From Lachnospiraceae bacterium (GTDB lineage: Bacteria > Bacillota > Clostridia > Lachnospirales > Lachnospiraceae): a DNA stretch of 11,031 nt. The notes under the pieces are model-generated. The model was not told the origin of the DNA. It saw nothing but the letters and a program-made list of their open reading frames with translations, and did no database searches. Location of the stretch: contig CAAGRM010000269.1 of assembly GCA_900772675.1 (NCBI GenBank), positions 1 to 11,031 of the forward strand, read 5' to 3'. Shown here one piece after another: positions 6,715 through 11,031 of the stretch. A program made the position numbers and the translations under genes. The stretch's first letter is position 1, and each line of letters begins with the position of its first letter.

Positions 6715-8736
6715 ATGAAGAGTGCTTACCCCAAAATTTTTGAACCAATTACCATCAAACGAACAACGATTAAAAACCGTATTGCAATGACCCCGATGGG
6801 AACCAACTACGGTGAGACAAGCGGTGAAATGAGTAACCGTCATATGAATTATTACTCTCTCCGCGCAAAGGGCGGCGTTGGTCTCATCATTCTGGAAAAC
6901 GCCAACATCGAATACCCGGTCGGTTCCAACGGAACCAGTCAGATCCGTATCGACCACGACAGCTTTATGCCGCGTTACTATCAGTTAGTCGAGAACCTTC
7001 ATAAAAACGGCGCTACCGTAGCGATCCAGATCAACCACGCCGGAGCTTCCGCATCTTCCGCAAGAACCGGTATGGAAACCGTCTCTTCTTCCAACATTCC
7101 GACAAAGGCCGGCGGAGAAACCCCACGTCCGATGACAAAGGAAGAAATCATGACAACCGTGAAAAAATACGGCGAGGCCGCAAAACGTGTGCAGGCCATC
7201 GGCTTCGATGCCGTTGAAATCCACTGCGGCCACTCCTACCTGATGAGCCAGTTCATTTCCCCGTATTACAATAAAAGAACCGATGAATTCGGTGGTTCCG
7301 TAGAAAACCGTCTGCGCTTCCCGCGTATGGTCCTCGAAGAAGTACGTAAAAACGTCGGACCGTGGTTCCCGATCATCGTTCGTATCTCTGCCGAGGAGCG
7401 TGTTCCGGGCGGAAACACCCTGGAAGATACCCTGGAATACCTGGAGTACCTGGATGAATTCGTAGATATGTACGACGTATCCTGCGGCCTCAACCCATCC
7501 CTGCAGTATCAGATCGATTCCAACTTCCTGCCGGACGGATGGCGTTCCTACATGGCAAGAGCCGTAAAAGATAAATTTAAAAAACCTGTGATCAACGCCG
7601 GTAACTACCGCGATCCGAAGGTCATTGAAAAAGTTCTCGAAAGCGGCGATGTAGATATCGTCGGCATGGGACGCGGCCTGATCGCTGAGCCAAACTGGGT
7701 AAAGAAGGTAGAGAACGGCGAAGAAGATATCCTTCGGAAATGTATCTCCTGTAACGTCGGATGTGCAGGAAACCGTATCGGCGTCAACCGCCCGATCCGT
7801 TGTACCGTAAACCCGGCTGTTCCGGAAGGCGATGTTTACAAAGCACTGAAAGTGAACAAAAACTGTAACGTTGTTGTTGTCGGCGCCGGTACTGCCGGTA
7901 TGGAAGCAGCCTGCACCGCTGCAGAAGTCGGATGCAACGTTTTCGTACTCGAGAAAAACGACCACATCGGCGGCCTTTCCACTTTCATCTCCGATCTTCC
8001 AAGCAAGAGCCGTATGAAAGACTTCCCGAAATACCTTGAGGCCCGCGCTGCCAGACTGAAAAACCTGTATATTTTCCTCAACACCGAAGCTACGGTGGAT
8101 AAGATCAAACAGTTCAAACCGGACATCATTGTAAACTCCACCGGTTCCGTTCCGCTTGTTCCGCCGATCAATGGCCTGAAAGAGAACATCGATTCCGGAA
8201 ACGTAAATACCATCTTTGGTATGATCAACAATGTAAACGCCGGAAAATATCCGGACGAAGCCTGTCAGGGCAAGAAAGTCGTTGTCGTTGGCGGCGGTTC
8301 CGTAGGACTTGATGTTGTTGAATACTTTGCACCAAGAGGTGCTGAGTGTACCATCATCGACATGCTGCCGCAGATCGGTATGCTTGCAGACCCGATCACC
8401 AAATGCTCCATGCGTGAGACACACGACAAATACGGTGTAAAAGAGTATGTCAACACTGCTCTTCAGGAAGTAAAAGAAAACGCATTCACTGTAAAGCTTC
8501 CTGACGGAACCATCCAGGATCTCACCTTCGATTATGGATTCAACTGTCTTGGAATGCGCTCCAATAACCCGATTCTGCCGGAGCTTCAGGAAGCATTCGC
8601 CGATACCCATACTTATATTTATACCATCGGCGATTCCGTCCGCGCACGCCGCATCATGGAAGGTACCATGGAAGGCCGCGCGATCCTGAATGTACTGGAG
8701 TCCCAGGGATACCTGCATCTGGAGCCGCTTGAGTAA
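6715..8736 (+). CDS. Old-yellow-enzyme-type NADH:flavin oxidoreductase with 4Fe-4S and FAD/NAD domains (FadH/BaiCD/enoate-reductase-like)
   Basis: 673 residues, full length for the 2,4-dienoyl-CoA reductase family. Domain order: an FMN-binding TIM barrel (about 5-340) with MTPMGTNY (25-32), QINHAG (105-110), the active-site strip HCGHSYLMSQF (170-180, Tyr175 the likely proton donor) followed by NKRTDEFGG; a 4Fe-4S site Cys343-x2-Cys346-x3-Cys350-x12-Cys363; an FAD Rossmann motif VVVGAGTAGMEAA (387-399); an NAD(P) motif VVVVGGGSVGLDVVEY (522-537); and a C-terminal FAD contact YTIGDS (636-641). Electrons pass NAD(P)H-FAD-Fe/S-FMN to an activated C=C. The usual His of the fatty-acid enzymes (WHE motif) is not apparent around 255-270, arguing against dienoyl-CoA as substrate. 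Lying between lysR and a YdiB-like dehydrogenase, it may reduce the ring double bond of shikimate or 3-dehydroshikimate; that is inference. AAGGAG precedes the start. Confidence 0.93.
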   Translation: MKSAYPKIFEPITIKRTTIKNRIAMTPMGTNYGETSGEMSNRHMNYYSLRAKGGVGLIILENANIEYPVGSNGTSQIRIDHDSFMPRYYQLVENLHKNGATVAIQINHAGASASSARTGMETVSSSNIPTKAGGETPRPMTKEEIMTTVKKYGEAAKRVQAIGFDAVEIHCGHSYLMSQFISPYYNKRTDEFGGSVENRLRFPRMVLEEVRKNVGPWFPIIVRISAEERVPGGNTLEDTLEYLEYLDEFVDMYDVSCGLNPSLQYQIDSNFLPDGWRSYMARAVKDKFKKPVINAGNYRDPKVIEKVLESGDVDIVGMGRGLIAEPNWVKKVENGEEDILRKCISCNVGCAGNRIGVNRPIRCTVNPAVPEGDVYKALKVNKNCNVVVVGAGTAGMEAACTAAEVGCNVFVLEKNDHIGGLSTFISDLPSKSRMKDFPKYLEARAARLKNLYIFLNTEATVDKIKQFKPDIIVNSTGSVPLVPPINGLKENIDSGNVNTIFGMINNVNAGKYPDEACQGKKVVVVGGGSVGLDVVEYFAPRGAECTIIDMLPQIGMLADPITKCSMRETHDKYGVKEYVNTALQEVKENAFTVKLPDGTIQDLTFDYGFNCLGMRSNNPILPELQEAFADTHTYIYTIGDSVRARRIMEGTMEGRAILNVLESQGYLHLEPLE

Positions 8737-8777
8737 GTATCGACTTTAAGCAGCCAGACAAAAAACTGTATATCATC

Positions 8778-8816
8778 TGCTGCGCTGCCTCTTTTTCAAA
8801 CCGAAACAGCGCAGCA
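8778..8816 (+). other. Perfect 10-bp hairpin between the reductase and dehydrogenase genes
   Basis: TGCTGCGCTG (8778-8787) and CAGCGCAGCA (8807-8816) pair perfectly around a 19-base, pyrimidine-then-purine loop. No U-run follows, so it is not a standard terminator. It ends about 25 bases before the aroE-like ATG and may stabilise or process the polycistronic RNA, giving unequal expression of the two genes. Confidence 0.6.
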
Positions 8817-8841
8817 TGAAAAAAGAAAAGAGGAAAATATC

Positions 8842-9729
8842 ATGCCAAATATTACAGGACATACCGAATTAGTTGGATTAATGGCTTACCCGATCCGTCA
8901 CACCCAGTCTCCGACAACCCACAACCTTGCATACGATAAAAACGGAGATGACGTCATTCAGCTTGCTTTCGAAGTTGATAACGATTCTTTAAAAGATGCT
9001 GTGCAGAGTATCCGCGCGCTGAAAATGCTCGGTTCCAATATTTCCATGCCAAACAAAACTGTTGTCCACAAATATCTGGACGAGGTAGATGAAGCAGCTA
9101 AGTTATGCGGCGCTATCAACACCGTAGTCAACCTCCGCGACGAAAACGGTCAGGTAACCGGCAAACTGAAAGGCTACAACACCGATGGTATGGGATACTG
9201 GCAGGCATTGACCGAAGAGGGCATCGATTTCAAGGGAATGAAGATGGTCCTGATCGGAACCGGCGGTGCCGCTACTGCAATTGCAGTGCGCGGTGCTCTG
9301 GATGGCGTTGCTGAAATCGAAATCTTCAACATCAAAGACAAATTCTACAGCCGTGGAGAGGAAATTGTTGATCTGATCAACAAGAATACCAACTGCAAGG
9401 CTACCATGAATGACCTGGCAGACAAAGATCTCCTGAAAGAAAAAATGCACGCAGCTGACCTGTTCTGCGATGCTACCGGCGTAGGAATGCATCCACTCGA
9501 AGACCTTTCCAACATTCCTGATCCTTCCTTCTTTAAGAAAGATCTCATCGTAACCGATACGGTTTACGCTCCGCGCGAAACAGTTATGATGAAACAGGCC
9601 AAAGAAGCAGGATGCGAAAAGGTTTTCAATGGCATGGGTATGATGCTGTTCCAGGCACTCATTGCAATCAAGCTGTACACCGGAAAAGATACCCCGGTTG
9701 ACTACATGAAAGAGAAACTTGGAATCTGA
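8842..9729 (+). CDS. YdiB-like quinate/shikimate dehydrogenase paralogue 1 (divergent active site)
   Basis: 295 residues. ELVGLMAYPIRH, AFEVDNDS and SMPNK match E. coli YdiB, which oxidises quinate or shikimate with NAD+ or NADP+. The catalytic pair Lys72 (SMPNK) and Asp115 (YNTDG) is present, as is the dinucleotide motif GTGGAAT (139-145). The second strand carries FNIKD (Asp166) rather than the basic NRT of NADP-specific AroE, which suggests NAD use. Several substrate-side positions differ from the norm: Thr21 replaces the first Ser of the SxS motif, Asp210 replaces Asn in the NGT block, and Gln271 is followed by Ala-Leu instead of Gly-Ala. The protein thus probably handles a modified substrate. 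It follows the reductase gene by 105 bases with AGAGGAAAA before the ATG. The alternative is a biosynthetic AroE, which I consider less likely. Confidence 0.9.
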   Translation: MPNITGHTELVGLMAYPIRHTQSPTTHNLAYDKNGDDVIQLAFEVDNDSLKDAVQSIRALKMLGSNISMPNKTVVHKYLDEVDEAAKLCGAINTVVNLRDENGQVTGKLKGYNTDGMGYWQALTEEGIDFKGMKMVLIGTGGAATAIAVRGALDGVAEIEIFNIKDKFYSRGEEIVDLINKNTNCKATMNDLADKDLLKEKMHAADLFCDATGVGMHPLEDLSNIPDPSFFKKDLIVTDTVYAPRETVMMKQAKEAGCEKVFNGMGMMLFQALIAIKLYTGKDTPVDYMKEKLGI

Positions 9730-9762
9730 TTCCTTCCGTGATTCATACTCTTTCATGATGTT

Positions 9763-9786
9763 GGGGGCAAAAGTTTTTTTGATCCC
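9763..9786 (+). other. A/T-rich hairpin, left part of the REP-like region
   Basis: GGG-gg-CAAAA, loop GTTT, TTTTG-at-CCC. It lies 34 bases after the dehydrogenase stop and directly adjoins the second REP-like element. From memory, intergenic sequences of this look (GGGGnCAAAAG...TTTTGATCCC next to a GTGC-GCAC hairpin) recur in Lachnospiraceae genomes; this could not be checked here. Confidence 0.45.
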
Positions 9787-9793
9787 TTTGATA

Positions 9794-9821
9794 CCAGATT
9801 GCTACGTGCTTTGCACTCCCG
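9794..9821. repeat. REP-like small hairpin element, copy 2
   Basis: Matches 4159-4186 in 20 of 28 bases with no gap. The core hairpin here is GTGC-TTT-GCAC instead of GTAC-TTC-GTAC, so an A-T pair has been replaced by a G-C pair. This compensatory change points to selection or descent as a folded unit. TCCCG follows the hairpin in both copies. Confidence 0.6.
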
Positions 9822-9859
9822 ATTTCTTATTCCAAAAATCTTAATCTATAAAATCCAAC

Positions 9860-9900
9860 GAAAAAGAGGAAATGAACTTTACGGCATTTCCTCTTTTTTC
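9860..9900 (+). terminator. Intrinsic terminator after the reductase-dehydrogenase operon
   Basis: GAAAAAGAGGAAATG (9860-9874) pairs with CATTTCCTCTTTTTT (9885-9899) around a 10-base loop. The 3' arm carries six T. The stem is A/T-symmetric, so it may work in both directions. It separates the reductase operon from the second dehydrogenase. Confidence 0.88.
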
Positions 9901-9929
9901 TTGCTTTCCGGAAGCATCTGGAGTATAAT
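9901..9929 (+). promoter_or_regulatory. Sigma-A-type promoter of the second dehydrogenase gene
   Basis: TTGCTT (9901-9906), 17 bases, TATAAT (9924-9929). It begins directly after the terminator. Transcription should start near 9936, leaving a leader of about 75 bases. Confidence 0.82.
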
Positions 9930-9960
9930 TCACTTCATACAGTAGCAATTTAAAGCGCTA

Positions 9961-9982
9961 CAGCACGATTTTTATCATGCTG
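9961..9982 (+). other. Leader hairpin upstream of the second dehydrogenase
   Basis: CAGCACGAT / ATCATGCTG around a TTTT loop, eight of nine positions paired. A second small stem GTAGC/GCTAC lies just before it (from about 9942). These may modulate translation or stability; no known riboswitch is recognised. Confidence 0.4.
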
Positions 9983-10011
9983 AAATACGAGGAGAGAGAG
10001 GATTTCATATT

Positions 10012-10884
10012 ATGTCAAAACATATCACAGGACACACCGGATTATTATGCTTACTCGGCAGCCCGGTTGCACACAGCGTTTCTCCGGAAATGCACAACGA
10101 AGCGTGCGATCAGCTCGGCCTTGATTACAGTTACCTTGCTTTTGACGTACCGGAAGACAAAATGCCGCAGGCAGTCGAAGGACTCCGCACCATGGGTGCA
10201 AGAGGCTGGAACATTACCATGCCTGGCAAAAACATCATGTGCAAGCTGGCAGACAAGGTCTCCCCGGCTTCTGAGATCTCCGGCGCATGTAATACCATCG
10301 TCAACGACAACGGCGTTCTGACCGCATACACCACAGACGGTGTCGGCTTCATGAGAGCAGTTGCTGAAAACGGTGTAGACATCATCGGCAAAAAGATGAC
10401 CCTGCTCGGTGCCGGCGGTGCTGCTACCGCGATCCTGGTACAGGCTGCCCTCGACGGTGTCGCAGAAATCAACGTGTTCAACGTCAGAGACAATTTCTTC
10501 GGAAGAGCAGAGGAAATCGTTGCAAAGCTGAATGAGCGTACTTCCTGCAAAGTTACTCTGCATGACTTCTCCGATCCGGAGGTGCTTCGCGCTTCCATTG
10601 CAGACAGCGCAATCCTTGTCAACGGAACCTCCGTCGGAATGGCTCCGAAAACAGAGAACACGATCATCACCGACACAACCATGTTCCACAAAGATCTGTT
10701 CGTTTTCGATGTCATCTACAATCCGCAGGAAACCCGCCTGTTGCGTGAAGCAAAAGAGGCCGGCTGTAAGACCGGAAACGGCATGTACATGCTGTTATAC
10801 CAGGGAGCTGCTTCCTTTAAGCTGTGGACCGGTGAAGATATGCCGGTTGAAATCATCAAAGAGAAATATTTCTCCGGAAAATAA
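10012..10884 (+). CDS. YdiB-like quinate/shikimate dehydrogenase paralogue 2 (canonical active site)
   Basis: 290 residues, the size of E. coli YdiB. It interconverts shikimate and 3-dehydroshikimate and/or quinate and 3-dehydroquinate. The substrate motif HSVSP has Ser22 and Ser24. Catalytic Lys73 (TMPGK) and Asp109 (YTTDG) are present, as are NGTSVGM (204-210), IYNP, and Gln264-Gly-Ala near the end. The dinucleotide motif GAGGAAT is at 133-139. Asp160 in FNVRDNFF matches YdiB, not NADP-only AroE, suggesting NAD or dual use. It shares the N-terminal ITGHT and many blocks with paralogue 1, so the pair arose by duplication, but it has its own promoter behind a terminator. The start is supported by GAGAGAGGA upstream. 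Its codons 254-265 contain a 34-base stretch that recurs inverted at the right edge. A biosynthetic role cannot be excluded. Confidence 0.92.
   Translation: MSKHITGHTGLLCLLGSPVAHSVSPEMHNEACDQLGLDYSYLAFDVPEDKMPQAVEGLRTMGARGWNITMPGKNIMCKLADKVSPASEISGACNTIVNDNGVLTAYTTDGVGFMRAVAENGVDIIGKKMTLLGAGGAATAILVQAALDGVAEINVFNVRDNFFGRAEEIVAKLNERTSCKVTLHDFSDPEVLRASIADSAILVNGTSVGMAPKTENTIITDTTMFHKDLFVFDVIYNPQETRLLREAKEAGCKTGNGMYMLLYQGAASFKLWTGEDMPVEIIKEKYFSGK
10772..10805 (+). repeat. 34-base perfect inverted repeat, arm 1 (inside the second dehydrogenase)
   Basis: Exact reverse complement of 10998-11031. It encodes the conserved C-terminal block around GNGMYMLLYQG. The arms are separated by 192 bases. Identity ends sharply on the inner side. 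Confidence 0.9.
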
Positions 10885-10900
10885 GAGGAACTCCTGCTTT

Positions 10901-10934
10901 GCCGAATTTTCCGCCTGCGGCGGGTCGCTTCGGC
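10901..10934 (+). other. Two-part GC-rich hairpin after the second dehydrogenase
   Basis: An outer stem GCCGAA (10901-10906) / TTCGGC (10929-10934) encloses an inner stem CCGCC-TGC-GGCGG (10911-10923). It starts 16 bases after the stop codon. There is no T-run behind it, so it is at best a non-canonical terminator. The rest of 10885-10997 shows no gene. Confidence 0.5.
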
Positions 10935-10997
10935 GGCACGAGTAAAAAGCGGCACGCGCAAAAAGCAACACAAACCCAAAACGGCAAAAGGCTTCTG

Positions 10998-11031
10998 CCC
11001 TGGTATAACAGCATGTACATGCCGTTTCCGG
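10998..11031 (-). repeat. 34-base perfect inverted repeat, arm 2 (right edge); possible fragment of another dehydrogenase copy or chimeric end
   Basis: Read on the minus strand it encodes GNGMYMLLYQG in an open frame, as in the second dehydrogenase, then departs into unrelated, low-quality protein sequence that runs to a stop at 10856-10858. It reaches the last base of the window, so its true extent is unknown. Confidence 0.85.

Noticed and set aside
6985..8718. 577-codon open frame on the minus strand opposite the reductase gene
   Set aside because: It is a shadow of the strongly biased codon use of the plus-strand gene; the predicted protein has no recognisable domain and the plus strand encodes a complete, motif-rich enzyme.
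9103..9756. 217-codon minus-strand frame opposite the first dehydrogenase
   Set aside because: Shadow frame without motifs; the plus-strand gene has full catalytic and nucleotide-binding motifs.
10856..11031. Minus-strand open frame starting with GNGMYMLLYQG as a real truncated gene
   Set aside because: Only the first 11 residues resemble a dehydrogenase; the remainder is antisense to intergenic DNA and the end of the second dehydrogenase. Kept only as an inverted repeat.
1..11031. CRISPR array, tRNA, rRNA or insertion sequence
   Set aside because: No regularly spaced repeats, cloverleaf-like sequences, rRNA motifs or transposase frames were seen on either strand.

Overview
The window looks like a chromosomal segment of an anaerobic, low-to-mid GC Bacillota, most probably a gut Clostridia of the Lachnospiraceae type. 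The grounds are AGGAGG-type ribosome binding sites, sigma-A-like promoters, oligo-T intrinsic terminators, a DctPQM TRAP transporter beside an FMN/FAD/Fe-S 'BaiCD/FadH-like' reductase, and the protein sequences themselves. The taxonomic call is an inference; there is no rRNA or other marker gene here.

Layout. Minus strand, right to left from the divergent control region at about 5.42-5.70 kb: a YdiN-type MFS transporter, a type I 3-dehydroquinate dehydratase (aroD), the TRAP transporter dctQ-dctM-dctP, a strong terminator, then an unrelated SGNH/GDSL hydrolase with its own promoter that runs off the left edge. Plus strand, left to right: a LysR-type regulator, a 673-residue old-yellow-enzyme/Fe-S/FAD-NAD reductase, a first YdiB-like quinate/shikimate dehydrogenase (divergent active site), a terminator, and a second YdiB-like dehydrogenase (canonical active site) with its own promoter. 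The last ~150 bases contain a GC-rich hairpin and a perfect 34-base inverted copy of part of the second dehydrogenase, touching the right edge.

How it fits together. The set MFS + AroD + YdiB resembles the E. coli ydiN-ydiB-aroD neighbourhood. No other shikimate-biosynthesis gene (aroA, aroB, aroC, aroK) is present. I therefore read the locus as uptake and anaerobic catabolism or reduction of quinate/shikimate-type cyclohexane(ene) carboxylates, not aromatic amino-acid synthesis. In this reading the TRAP and MFS systems import the acid, the dehydrogenase(s) oxidise it with NAD(P)+, AroD interconverts 3-dehydroquinate and 3-dehydroshikimate, and the OYE-type enzyme reduces the ring C=C, re-oxidising NADH. 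That last step is the novel, unproven part.

Regulation. The MFS/lysR intergenic region holds a perfect 19-bp dyad containing a T-N11-A LysR box, and a 23-base element that recurs (20/23 identical) directly upstream of the reductase gene. Together they suggest that both arms of the locus answer to one signal. Two copies of a small hairpin repeat with a compensatory base change lie in two intergenic gaps. I see no tRNA, rRNA, CRISPR array or insertion sequence, and no gene-free stretch exceeds 300 bases.
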